Assembly (NCBI RefSeq): GCF_003730135.1
Contig: NZ_RJVO01000006.1
Span: forward strand, 62,001-126,000
DNA length: 64,000 nt
DNA from: Stagnimonas aquatica
GTDB lineage: Bacteria > Pseudomonadota > Gammaproteobacteria > Nevskiales > Nevskiaceae
Reading direction: 5' to 3'
Shown here piece after piece: positions 46,344 through 55,038 of this stretch. Both the position numbers and the translations under genes were made by a program. The first letter of the stretch is position 1; every line of letters starts with the position of its first letter. Under the pieces are notes generated by a model. That model was not told where the DNA came from and made no database searches. It saw nothing but the letters and a program-made list of their open reading frames with translations.

Positions 46344-48289
46344 AGCACATCGGCCTGAGCCTGGCGGCGCTGCTGCTGTCGGCCTGTGGCGGCGGTGGCC
46401 TGGACGGCACGCCTTGCACCGGCGGCTGCGGCGAACCGGTGGCGGTACGGCTGGATGTCGCCGATGTCGAGAAGGTGCTGGCCCAGGGCATCGCCGAAGC
46501 GCAGGCTCGTAACGCAGCCGCGACGCTGGCGGTGGTCGACCGGGTCGGCAATGTGCTGGGCGTGTTCCGCATGAACGGCGCCGATGTCAGCGTCGACGTC
46601 GACTCCGGCCGGGGCGTGGTCGGTGGGCTGGAGGGCATCAGCGTCATCCCCGACTCGCTGGCGGCGATCAGCAAGGCGATCACCGGCGCCTACCTCTCCA
46701 CCGAGGGCAATGCCTTCAGCAGCCGCACCGCCGGCCAGATCGTGCAGCCGTTCTTCAACCCCGGCGAAACCGGGCAACCCGGCGGGCCCTTGTTCGGCGT
46801 GCAGTTCTCCTCTCTGCCCTGCTCGGATCTGATGCGCCGGGTCGGCCCGTCCCGTCCCGGGGTCGGTCCGCAGCGCAGCCCCCTGGGTCTGTCCGCCGAT
46901 CCCGGCGGCTTTCCGCTCTACCGCGACGGCGTACCGGTGGGCGGCATCGGAGTGATCGCCGACTCCCGCTATGGCATTGATCTCGACGTGCGCGACCTCG
47001 ACAGCGATCTCGACGAACTGATCGCGCTCGCCGCCCAGCGCGGCTACGCGCCGCCCGACGACCGCCGCGCCGATCACATCACGGTGGATGGCAAGACCCT
47101 GCGCTACAGCGATGCGACCAGCGCCGACCTGCGCAGCACGGCGACGCCAGCACCGACCTTCGCCAGCCTCGACGGCAGCGCCGGCACTCGGCTGGCGGTG
47201 CGCGGCTACACCGCCAGCGGCGACAGCGCCCTGCGCGCCGGTACCGCCTTCGGCCGCGCCGAATCCGGCGTGCGCCGCGCCAGCAATGCCGCACTGGCAG
47301 CGCTCGACGGCTTCGTGCTGGTCGGTGCCGGCGATGTCGAGCGCTATCCCGCCAGCGCCGGCGGCGATGCCGTCAGCCTGGGCAGCGCCGCGCCGCTGGC
47401 CGCCAACGAGGTGCAGGTGCTGCTGGAGGAGGCGCTGAAGATCGCCAACCGCGCCCGCGCGCAGATCCGCCGTCCGCTGTCCTCGCAGGCGCGGGTGAGC
47501 ATCGCGGTGACCGACAGTCACGGCAGCCTGCTCGGTCTGGTGCGCAGCCGCGACGCGCCGCTGTTCGGCACCGACGTGGCCTTGCAGAAGGCGCGCAGCG
47601 TCGCCTTCTTCAGCAACCCGGCCGCCGCCGCCGATCTCGCCGCGACGCCGGATACCCAATACCTCGCTGCCGGCACCACGGCGCGCATCGCCGACTACCT
47701 GCCGGCCTACCGTAGTTTCATCGGCCAGCCGACGGCGCTGGCCGACGGCGCCTATGCCTATGCGGCACGCAGCCTGGGCAATCTGGCGCGCCCCTATTTC
47801 CCTGACGGCGTCGCCGACAGCAGCGAGGCCGGCCCGCTGTCGAAGCCAATCGCCGACTGGAGCGTGTTCTCCACCGGCCTGCAGCTGGACCTGGTCAACT
47901 CGGCGATCATCAAGCACGCGGTGTTCGTGCTCGGCGGCGGCAGCGATGTCGCTGTCGGCGCCTGCACCGCGCTGCCCAATGCCCCCGGCGCCAGTCAGTC
48001 GCGCCTGGGTAATGGCCTGCAAATTTTTGCCGGCGGCATGCCGATCTATCGCGGCAGCCAGCTGGTCGGCGCCATCGGCGTTTCCGGCGACGGCATCGAC
48101 CAGGACGACATGATCGCCTTCCTGGGCCTGCACAACGCCGGCCAGAGGCTGGGAGGGGCCATCGGCAATGCCCCGGCGGCGATGCGCGCCGACCTGCTGA
48201 GCCACGGCGGCAGCGCGCTGCGCTACGTGCAGTGCCCGCAGGCGCCGTTCCTGGACAGCGACGAGCAGCGGGTATGCGAGGGCAAGTGA
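46340..48289 (+). CDS. Lipoprotein with two GlcG/HbpS-like domains
   Basis: A 649-residue lipoprotein (lipobox L-L-L-S-A-C, Cys 16, followed by Gly residues). Two GlcG/HbpS-type modules are recognisable, at about 35-230 and 350-600. Each begins with a helix like A-D-V-E-K-V-L-A-Q-G-I-A-E-A or N-E-V-Q-V-L-L-E-E-A-L-K-I-A and a V-A-V-V-D/I-A-V-T-D-x-x-G-x-x-L-G strand-turn, and ends with G-G-I-G-V-I-A or G-A-I-G-V-S-G-D-G-I-D-Q-D. HbpS-like proteins bind haem or sense redox state. It lies inside the redox operon with a four-base overlap to the FHA cytochrome. Confidence 0.8.
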   Translation: MKHIGLSLAALLLSACGGGGLDGTPCTGGCGEPVAVRLDVADVEKVLAQGIAEAQARNAAATLAVVDRVGNVLGVFRMNGADVSVDVDSGRGVVGGLEGISVIPDSLAAISKAITGAYLSTEGNAFSSRTAGQIVQPFFNPGETGQPGGPLFGVQFSSLPCSDLMRRVGPSRPGVGPQRSPLGLSADPGGFPLYRDGVPVGGIGVIADSRYGIDLDVRDLDSDLDELIALAAQRGYAPPDDRRADHITVDGKTLRYSDATSADLRSTATPAPTFASLDGSAGTRLAVRGYTASGDSALRAGTAFGRAESGVRRASNAALAALDGFVLVGAGDVERYPASAGGDAVSLGSAAPLAANEVQVLLEEALKIANRARAQIRRPLSSQARVSIAVTDSHGSLLGLVRSRDAPLFGTDVALQKARSVAFFSNPAAAADLAATPDTQYLAAGTTARIADYLPAYRSFIGQPTALADGAYAYAARSLGNLARPYFPDGVADSSEAGPLSKPIADWSVFSTGLQLDLVNSAIIKHAVFVLGGGSDVAVGACTALPNAPGASQSRLGNGLQIFAGGMPIYRGSQLVGAIGVSGDGIDQDDMIAFLGLHNAGQRLGGAIGNAPAAMRADLLSHGGSALRYVQCPQAPFLDSDEQRVCEGK

Positions 48290-50121
48290 AGCGCGCGCTG
48301 CGCGGCCTGGCGCTGCTGCTGGCGGCGCTCCCGACCACCGCCCTGCATGCCTTCGATACCGCTCCTGCTGCGTCCACTCCGGAGGAGCCGCAGGAACTGC
48401 ATGCGGAACCCGATCCGGAGCCGGGCCTGGGACAGGTTGAGCGTCGTCGGCCCGACCGCGATGTGCCGCCGCCCCCGGCGCCGCCCGAGCCGCCGCGCGA
48501 TCTCAACGCCCGCTCCGGCCTCAGGCCCGTACAGCCGGTGGAGAACTGGCAAGCCAGCCAGGACGCGCCCGTGCCGGACCGCTGGCGGCTACTCAGCAGC
48601 CTCGGCCTGATCGAGGACCAGCTGCTCAACCCCTACCGGCAGAACACGCTCAAGGGCGACAAGCCGATCCGCGGCCACGACGAGTTTCTGGTGGTCTCGG
48701 CGATCTCCGACAGCTTCTGGGAGCCGCGCCGGCTGCCGACCCCGGTGGCGCCCCAGGCGCCCGACCGGGATGGGGCCGGCGGCATCTTCGGCGGCGACAC
48801 CCAGAACGTCTTCGCCAGCAGCGCGATCCTCAGCCTGGTGTACCTGAAGGGCGACACCACGTTCCGGCCGCCGGATGTGGAGCTGCATTTCACCCCGGTG
48901 TTCAACTTCAACCACGCCCAGGTCGAGGAGAACCGCGCACTGCGCGTCGATCCGCGCGAGTCGCGCACCCGCCGCGAGACCTTCATCGGCGTGCAGGAGC
49001 TGTTCGCCGATCTCCACTTGCGCAACGTCAGCGAGCGCTACGACTTCGACTCGGTGCGCTTCGGCATCCAGCCGATCTCGCTGGATTTTCGTGGCTTCCT
49101 GTTCCAGGACCAGCCCATCGCCCTGCGCCTGTTCGGCAGCCGCGACAACAACCGCTGGCAGTACAACCTGCTGTGGGCGCGGCGGCTGGAGAAGGACACC
49201 AACTCCGGCCTCAATGCCGTCAACAGCACACCGCGCGACGACGACCTGTTCGCGGTCAACCTCTACCGCCAGGACTGGCCGGTGCTCGGCTTCACCAGCC
49301 AGGCACTACTGGCCTACAACCAGAACAGCGAGGCCGGCGACTACTACTTCGACCGCAACGGCTTTCTCGCCCGCCCGGCCTCCCTGGGCAGCGAGCGCGG
49401 CCGCAACTACCAGGTCGGCTACCTGGGCTACAACGGCGACGGCCATTTCGGCCGCGACAATCTCACCGTCTCCGCCTATCTGGCGACCGGCCGCGAAGAC
49501 CGTGGGGTGTTCCGCGATGCCGCGCGCGACATCCTCGCCGGCTTCATCGCCGCCGAGTGGTCGCGCGACTACGACTGGATCCGCGCACGGGTCTCCGCGC
49601 TCTGGGCCAGCGGCGACGACGATCCCTACGACGACAGCGCCAACGGCTTCGACGCGGTGTTCGAGAATCCGATCTTCGCCGGCGCCGACACCAGCTTCTG
49701 GATCCGCCAGGCGGTGCCGCTGATCGGCGGCGGCGGTGTGACGCTTTCCACCCGCAACGGCGTGCTCAACAACCTGCGCAGCAGCAAGGAGCACGGCCAG
49801 AGCAATTTCAGCAATCCCGGCACCGGCCTGGTCGGTGTCGGCGCCGACTTCGATCTGCTGCCAACGCTGCGGCTGTCCACCAACTTCAACCACCTCTGGT
49901 TCGCCGACACCACAGTGCTGGAGGTGGCGCGCAACCAGGGCGGCATCGCCCGCGACATCGGCTGGGATCTGTCGGCGGCACTGATCTGGCGGCCGTTCAT
50001 GAGCCAGAACGCGGTGCTGCGCCTGTCTTACGCGGAGTTGTTGCCGGGCGCGGGTTTCAAGGCGCTGTTTCCCGATCACGACGCCTATTCGCTGTTGGCG
50101 AATGTGGTGTTCACCTATTGA
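48274..50121 (+). CDS. Outer-membrane beta-barrel protein of the redox operon
   Basis: A 615-residue exported protein; start at 48274 (M-R-G-Q-V-K-R-A-L-R-G), with a GTG at 48286 as an alternative. Signal peptide ends near A-L-H-A (about 25). After a Pro-rich linker (about 40-85), the remainder is alternating amphipathic strand sequence and ends with aromatic Tyr (L-L-A-N-V-V-F-T-Y), an outer-membrane-protein signature. I do not recognise a named family. Its position between periplasmic and predicted surface cytochromes suggests a porin sheath in a porin-cytochrome conduit, analogous in role to MtrB/PioB. Confidence 0.75.
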   Translation: MRGQVKRALRGLALLLAALPTTALHAFDTAPAASTPEEPQELHAEPDPEPGLGQVERRRPDRDVPPPPAPPEPPRDLNARSGLRPVQPVENWQASQDAPVPDRWRLLSSLGLIEDQLLNPYRQNTLKGDKPIRGHDEFLVVSAISDSFWEPRRLPTPVAPQAPDRDGAGGIFGGDTQNVFASSAILSLVYLKGDTTFRPPDVELHFTPVFNFNHAQVEENRALRVDPRESRTRRETFIGVQELFADLHLRNVSERYDFDSVRFGIQPISLDFRGFLFQDQPIALRLFGSRDNNRWQYNLLWARRLEKDTNSGLNAVNSTPRDDDLFAVNLYRQDWPVLGFTSQALLAYNQNSEAGDYYFDRNGFLARPASLGSERGRNYQVGYLGYNGDGHFGRDNLTVSAYLATGREDRGVFRDAARDILAGFIAAEWSRDYDWIRARVSALWASGDDDPYDDSANGFDAVFENPIFAGADTSFWIRQAVPLIGGGGVTLSTRNGVLNNLRSSKEHGQSNFSNPGTGLVGVGADFDLLPTLRLSTNFNHLWFADTTVLEVARNQGGIARDIGWDLSAALIWRPFMSQNAVLRLSYAELLPGAGFKALFPDHDAYSLLANVVFTY

Positions 50122-50135
50122 TGGAGAGGATCGGA

Positions 50136-50217
50136 ATGAGCCTGGGGCTGCCTTTGATGATTTGCTGGCTTGGCTTGCTGGCCTTGGTCTTGGCAGGCCT
50201 GGCGGCGGCGGCCGGCG
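50136..50217 (+). other. In-frame signal-peptide-like start upstream of the inverted repeat
   Basis: Fifteen bases after the barrel-gene stop there is an ATG at 50136 with a good GGAGAGGA ribosome-binding site. It encodes M-S-L-G-L-P-L-M-I-C-W-L-G-L-L and then an Ala/Leu-rich signal-peptide-like segment until the inverted repeat begins. The frame stays open through the entire repeat (314 codons) into the decahaem cytochrome. It may be the displaced original 5' end of that gene, or a start for a 1,622-residue read-through product. Confidence 0.45.
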
Positions 50218-50565
50218 TTGCATTCCACTCCCCCTTGTCGGAGCGAGGGGCAAAGCCGTGGTGGAGTGCTTGGTCTTCACCTTGGTTTGCTGGTATGCGG
50301 TACTGGTGGTTCGCGCGTTCGCGCTCTTTTGGCGGTGTGCTGTTTGAGGTCTTCTTTTCGCCTATTGGCGACTCACTTTTCTTTGCTTGTGCAAAGAAAA
50401 GTAAGCAAAAGAAAGCACACCCCTGCGTAGCGGTCCGCTTCGCGGACTCCCCTGCGATGCTCGGTCTCCGGGGGGCGCCGGCGAACTCGGCGCCCTATAG
50501 GCGCCTCAGACATGCGCCGGCTTCCATACCCCCGGAGCCCTGCGCTTCTCGGCGCTACGAAGGGG
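50218..50565 (+). repeat. Left arm of a 0.86 kb imperfect inverted repeat
   Basis: This arm and 50711-51077 are reverse complements with small substitutions and indels. Shared blocks include GTGGTGGAGTGCTTGGTCTT, TGGTGGTTCGCGCGTTCGCG, TCGCCTATTGGCGACTCACT, TTTTCTTTGCTTGTGCAAAG, GGCGCCTCAGACATGCGCCG and TGCGCTTCTCGGCGC. The TTTGCTTGTGCAAAGAAA core resembles a dispersed repeat I associate with Xanthomonadales/Pseudomonas genomes. It encodes no recognisable protein. Confidence 0.9.
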
Positions 50566-50710
50566 CCGGAACGTCCACAGCACGGCGGTCTTCGCCCGCC
50601 GCAACATCTACAGCAGGCGCGCGCTTCGCTCGCGCGAGGTTGGCGAAGCCAACGAGCCGGAGTGCTTTTGATGTGGCTGTGGCTGGTGATGTGGCTTTTG
50701 ACTTGCCCTC

Positions 50711-51077
50711 CCCCTTCGTGGCGCCGAGAAGCGCAGTGGTCGGGGGGTATGGAAGCCGGCGCATGTCTGAGGCGCCTATAGGGCGCCGAGTTCGGGCGCG
50801 TCCCCCCGACCGCGAGCATCGCAGGGTACCCCGCAGGGGCGCTACGCAGGGGCCTGCTTTCTTTTGCTGTTGGCATGGCTTGCCATGCCAACCCATTAAC
50901 TGTTTCTTTGCACAAGCAAAGAAAAGTGAGTCGCCAATAGGCGAAAAAAAGCTCGCACCAACTGCACAGCCAGCAGAGCGCGAACGCGCGAACCACCAAC
51001 ACCGCACACCAGCAAACCAAGGCGAAGACCAAGCACTCCACCACAGCCTTACCCCTCCCAAGGGAGAGAAAAGCACC
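50711..51077 (-). repeat. Right arm of the 0.86 kb imperfect inverted repeat
   Basis: Reverse-complement copy of the left arm, with an extra CAGTTAATGGGTTGGCATGG-containing stretch (complement) not in the left arm. The 145-base centre (50566-50710) contains a smaller hairpin region (CGCGCGCTTCGCTCGCGCG). The arm ends one base before the TTG at 51078, so the ribosome-binding site AGGGAGAG used there belongs to the repeat. Confidence 0.9.
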
Positions 51078-54000
51078 TTGGCTTGCGCCCTGGCCGCCAT
51101 CCTCACCCTGCTCTCCCCCACTCTCAGCCTCGCCGCAACCAGCCCCCACCCCGAGCCCCGCAACTACGCCACCACCCCCGCCTCCCCCGGCAGCCAAAGC
51201 CCCGCCGAAGCCGAGGCCAAATCCGCCGGTTGCCGCAGCTGCCATAGCGACACCGACCGGCTGTCCATGCACGCCAACCCGGCGGTGGTGCTGGGTTGCA
51301 CCGACTGCCACGGTGGCGACGCCAGCGTCCGGCTGCCCGACGGCAGCAGCCGTGCGGAACTGGCCTATGCCGACGCGCTGAATGCCGCGCACGTGCTGCC
51401 GCTGTGGCCGGCATCCTGGACCAGCAGCGGCAACCCGCCCTCCAGCTACACCCTACTGAATCGCGAATCGCCGGAGTTCATCCGCTTCATCAATCCCGGC
51501 GACTACCGGGTTGCCGACCTCGCCTGCGGCGCCTGCCACCAGCCGCTGATCGAGGCCAGCCGCCGCAGTCTGATGGCGACGGCGGCGATGTTCTGGGAGG
51601 GAGCGGCGTACAACAACGGCATCCTGCCGTTCAAGCGCTCGGTCACCGGCGAGAGCTATGCGCCAGCAACCGCGCCGCGTGCCTTCCCCGACGAGACGCC
51701 GCTGCCGCTGAAATCCGAGTTGCTGGAACGCGCCTTCAAGGCCGCCGGCGGACCGGCGCCCGATCCGTCGCTGAGCCACCTGCCCGCCGCCATCCACAAC
51801 CCGGTGCCGGTCGACGAGAACATGCGCCGCAAAGGTGTGATCGAAACGCTCTATCCGCTGCCAGCCTGGGAGGTGACGCCGCCCGCCGACGTGTTCCGGG
51901 TGTTCGAGCGCGGCGGCCGCAATATCAATTCGATCTTTCCGGAAACCGGCCTGCCCAATGCCCTGGGTCTGATCCAGCGCCTGGAAGAGCCGGGCCGGCC
52001 CGACCTCAAGCAGTCCAATCGCGGCCCCGGCACCGGCAACCGCATCGCCGTGCCACTGCTCAATCTGCACAAGACCCGCCTCAACGATCCGCTGCTGTGG
52101 TTTCTGGGCACCAACGACCAGCCGGGCGACTACCGCAGCTCCGGCTGCACCGCCTGCCATGTGGTCTACGCCAACGACCGCGACCCGCGTCATTCCGGCC
52201 CCTACGCGAAATTCGGACACTCCGGCACCACGCAGAGCAAGGATCCGACGATTCCCCGCAACGAGCCCGGGCATCCGCTGCAGCACGCCTTCACCCGCGC
52301 CATCCCGACCGCGCAGTGCATGGTTTGCCACATGCACCAGCCGAACATGTTCATGAACTCCATGCTCGGCTACACCATGTGGGACTACGAGGCCGACGCG
52401 CCGCGCATGTGGCCGGAGCAGCAGCGCTACCCCAGCGACGCCGAGATCCGCGCCATCAACCAGCGCAACCCGGAGGAAGCCGCCACCCGCGGCCTATGGA
52501 GCGACCCGGACTTCCTCAAGGGCGTCTGGGACAAGAACCCGGAGATGAAGGACACCCAGTTTGCCGACTACCACGGCCACGGCTGGAACTTCCGCGCCGT
52601 CTACAAGCGCGACAAGAAGGGCAATCTTCTCGACGCCAAGGGCGATCAGGTGGCCGACGACGATCCGCAGAAGTTCAAGAAGGCGGTGCACCTGTCGAGC
52701 ATCCATGTCGACAAGGGCATGCAGTGCGTGGACTGCCACTTTTCGCAGGACATGCACGGCAACGGTCACATCCAGGGCGAGGTGGCGCAGGCCATCGAGA
52801 TCGAGTGCCAAGACTGCCATGGCACCGCCGACCGCTATCCGCCGCTGCGCACTTCCGGCCCGGCGGCACCGCCGGGTGGCACCGACCTGTCGCTGGCGCG
52901 GGTACAGGACGGGCGGCGGCGATTCCAATGGGTGCAGGAGTCGTGCGTTGCGAGCACGGCTCGCAAGGACTCCGAACGCCCGGCCAAGGATGGCCGGGCC
53001 GGGGCTCATCGCGGAGAAACGGGGGGCGCCAAGGACGGCTGCGAGAACGGCGAGCGCAAGCGCCTGATCCAGCGCAGCAGCGTCACGCCTGGACTGGAAT
53101 GGGAAATCCATCTGGTGAAGGACACGGTCACACCCGGCCATCCGCGCTACAACGCCAAGGCGGCACGCGCCAAGCTGATGGCGCGGGACACCCAGAATTT
53201 CCGCTGGGGCGGCGAGGTCAAGGACGGCGAGCGCGCGCACCAGGACGATCAGCTGATGTGCATCAGCTGCCACAGTTCCTGGACCACCTCCTGCTTCGGC
53301 TGCCACCTGCCTATCCAGGCCAATTGGAAGAGCGAGCGCCAGCACTTCGAGGGCGGCGAGTCGCGCAATTACGCCACCTACAACCCGCAGGTGGCGCGCG
53401 ATGATTTCTTCATGCTCGGCAAGCACGGCGAGGTAAAGGGCAATCGCATCGCGCCGATACGCTCCTCTTCGGCGCTAGTGCTGTCGTCCACCAACAGCAA
53501 CCGCGAGCGCATCTACATCCAGCAGCCGCCAGTGTCGGCCGGCGGCTATTCCAGCCAGGCCTTCGCGCCGCACTACCCGCACACCGAGCGCACCACCGAA
53601 ACCAAGACCTGCAGCGACTGCCATCTCGCGCAAACCAAGGACAACAACGCCTGGATGGCCTCGCTGCTGGGCCTGGGCACCAACTTCGTCAACTTCGTCG
53701 GCTTCAACGCCTGGGCCGGCGGCAGCGCCGGCATCGCTGCTGTGCAGGTCACCGAATGGGACGAACCGCAGGCGGTGATCGGCAGCTATCTGCACCGCTA
53801 CGCCTACCCGGACTGGTACCGCGCCCACCAGCAGCGCGGCGGCAAGCTCGTCAACGCTCAGCGCAATGGCAGCGGCGAGCCGGTGCGCTGCCTGCAACTG
53901 CGCGGCGAGTACCTCTATGCCGCCGAGGGCCGCAAGGGCCTGCGCGTCTACGACGCGGCGAGCATCGCCAACAAGGGCTTTTCGCAGAAGCTGATCTCGG

Positions 54001-55004
54001 CGCCGTTCTCGCCGCTGGGCCAGGACATCCGCGTCGAAAGCGCCGACGCCCGCTGCCTGGCGCTGCCCACCAACCAGCCGATCGCGCCCTGGCGCAACGC
54101 CACCGCGCAAGCCCGCGAGGACAATCTCGAACAGCCCATGCACCCGATCTACCACTACGCGCTGGTGGTGGACGCGGTCGAGGGCCTGATCCTCATCGAC
54201 GTCGATACCCTGCAGGACGGCGAGCCACGCAACAACTTCCTCAAGCGGGCGCTGACCTGGAACGCCAACGGCGTACTCAAGGGCGCGCGACACCTGGCCA
54301 TCGCCGGCTCGCGCGTCTACGTGATCGCCGACGCCGGCCTGGTCACGCTCGATCTCGATCAGCCCTTGCAGCCGAAGCTGGAGAGCGTGCTGCCGCTGGA
54401 AGACGGCCGCAGCGTCGCCGTGCAGTTCCGCTACGCCTTCGTCACCAGCGCGCGCGGACTGGAAGTGTTCGAGCTCAGCCGGCCGGCGCAGCCGGTGCCG
54501 GTGGCGCTGCTGCCGCTCGCCGACGCCCGCCGTGTCTACCTCGCCCGCACCTATGCCTACATCGCCGCCGGCGCCGAGGGCCTGGTGATCGCCGACGTGC
54601 AGAACCCCGAGCAGCCGCGCATCGAACAACACAGCACCGCCGAAGGCCGCCTGCGTGGCGCCAACGACGTGGTGGTCGGCAGCACCAATGCCAGCCTGTT
54701 CGCCTATGTCGCCGACATCAGTGGCCTGCAAGTGCTGCAACTCACCGCGCCGGATACGCAGCCGAAGTTCTATGGCTTTTCGCCGGAACCAAAGCCGCAG
54801 TGGATCGCCGGCTGGCCCAGCGAGCGGCCGCTACTGGCGCTGAGCAAGGGCCTGGATCGCGACCGCGCCGTCGATGAAACCGGGAACCAGATCGCAGTTT
54901 TCGGCCGCATCGGCTCGCGACCCTTCAACCGCGCCGAGATGGAGCGCCTATTCTTGGACGACCAGGGAAAACCCTGGTTCGTCAGCGACGAAGCAGGGCA
55001 CTAG
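51078..55004 (+). CDS. Decahaem c-type cytochrome with C-terminal LVIVD beta-propeller
   Basis: From the TTG at 51078 the product is 1,308 residues. It begins with a hydrophobic signal-like segment (L-A-C-A-L-A-A-I-L-T...S-L-A-A) that lacks basic residues of its own, so the true start is uncertain; an alternative is ATG 50136. Ten C-x-x-C-H sites: C-R-S-C-H, C-T-D-C-H, C-G-A-C-H, C-T-A-C-H, C-M-V-C-H, C-V-D-C-H, C-Q-D-C-H, C-I-S-C-H, C-F-G-C-H, C-S-D-C-H. The last about 400 residues contain six LVIVD-type repeats (G-L-R-V-Y-D, G-L-I-L-I-D, G-L-V-T-L-D, G-L-E-V-F-E, G-L-V-I-A-D, G-L-Q-V-L-Q) typical of a surface-exposed propeller. Two REP-like hairpins are inserted in frame between haems 7 and 8. 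Probably the outermost electron carrier of the operon. Confidence 0.85.
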   Translation: MACALAAILTLLSPTLSLAATSPHPEPRNYATTPASPGSQSPAEAEAKSAGCRSCHSDTDRLSMHANPAVVLGCTDCHGGDASVRLPDGSSRAELAYADALNAAHVLPLWPASWTSSGNPPSSYTLLNRESPEFIRFINPGDYRVADLACGACHQPLIEASRRSLMATAAMFWEGAAYNNGILPFKRSVTGESYAPATAPRAFPDETPLPLKSELLERAFKAAGGPAPDPSLSHLPAAIHNPVPVDENMRRKGVIETLYPLPAWEVTPPADVFRVFERGGRNINSIFPETGLPNALGLIQRLEEPGRPDLKQSNRGPGTGNRIAVPLLNLHKTRLNDPLLWFLGTNDQPGDYRSSGCTACHVVYANDRDPRHSGPYAKFGHSGTTQSKDPTIPRNEPGHPLQHAFTRAIPTAQCMVCHMHQPNMFMNSMLGYTMWDYEADAPRMWPEQQRYPSDAEIRAINQRNPEEAATRGLWSDPDFLKGVWDKNPEMKDTQFADYHGHGWNFRAVYKRDKKGNLLDAKGDQVADDDPQKFKKAVHLSSIHVDKGMQCVDCHFSQDMHGNGHIQGEVAQAIEIECQDCHGTADRYPPLRTSGPAAPPGGTDLSLARVQDGRRRFQWVQESCVASTARKDSERPAKDGRAGAHRGETGGAKDGCENGERKRLIQRSSVTPGLEWEIHLVKDTVTPGHPRYNAKAARAKLMARDTQNFRWGGEVKDGERAHQDDQLMCISCHSSWTTSCFGCHLPIQANWKSERQHFEGGESRNYATYNPQVARDDFFMLGKHGEVKGNRIAPIRSSSALVLSSTNSNRERIYIQQPPVSAGGYSSQAFAPHYPHTERTTETKTCSDCHLAQTKDNNAWMASLLGLGTNFVNFVGFNAWAGGSAGIAAVQVTEWDEPQAVIGSYLHRYAYPDWYRAHQQRGGKLVNAQRNGSGEPVRCLQLRGEYLYAAEGRKGLRVYDAASIANKGFSQKLISAPFSPLGQDIRVESADARCLALPTNQPIAPWRNATAQAREDNLEQPMHPIYHYALVVDAVEGLILIDVDTLQDGEPRNNFLKRALTWNANGVLKGARHLAIAGSRVYVIADAGLVTLDLDQPLQPKLESVLPLEDGRSVAVQFRYAFVTSARGLEVFELSRPAQPVPVALLPLADARRVYLARTYAYIAAGAEGLVIADVQNPEQPRIEQHSTAEGRLRGANDVVVGSTNASLFAYVADISGLQVLQLTAPDTQPKFYGFSPEPKPQWIAGWPSERPLLALSKGLDRDRAVDETGNQIAVFGRIGSRPFNRAEMERLFLDDQGKPWFVSDEAGH
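52948..52998. repeat. Two adjacent perfect hairpins inside the decahaem cytochrome gene
   Basis: TTGCGAGC-ACG-GCTCGCAA (52948-52966) and CCCGGCC-AAGGAT-GGCCGGG (52979-52998) lie 12 bases apart. They form the core of a roughly 100-base segment whose translation (rich in K, D, R, G, A) does not look like the flanking cytochrome sequence. The second hairpin resembles REP-like palindromes common in this group of bacteria. Confidence 0.7.
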
Positions 55005-55038
55005 AACGCGGCGGCGGCGCCGCAAAACGGGGGACAGC

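Noticed and set aside
50373-51392. Minus-strand 339-codon frame through the inverted repeat
   Set aside because: It is a read-through of the repeat arms; the same peptide fragments appear on both strands because the arms mirror each other.
49173-55004. A single 1,943-codon open frame spanning the barrel gene, the inverted repeat and the decahaem cytochrome
   Set aside because: Its first 950 bases are out of frame with the clear beta-barrel gene, and 50218-51077 is non-coding repeat; only the part from 51078 (or 50136) can be a real protein.
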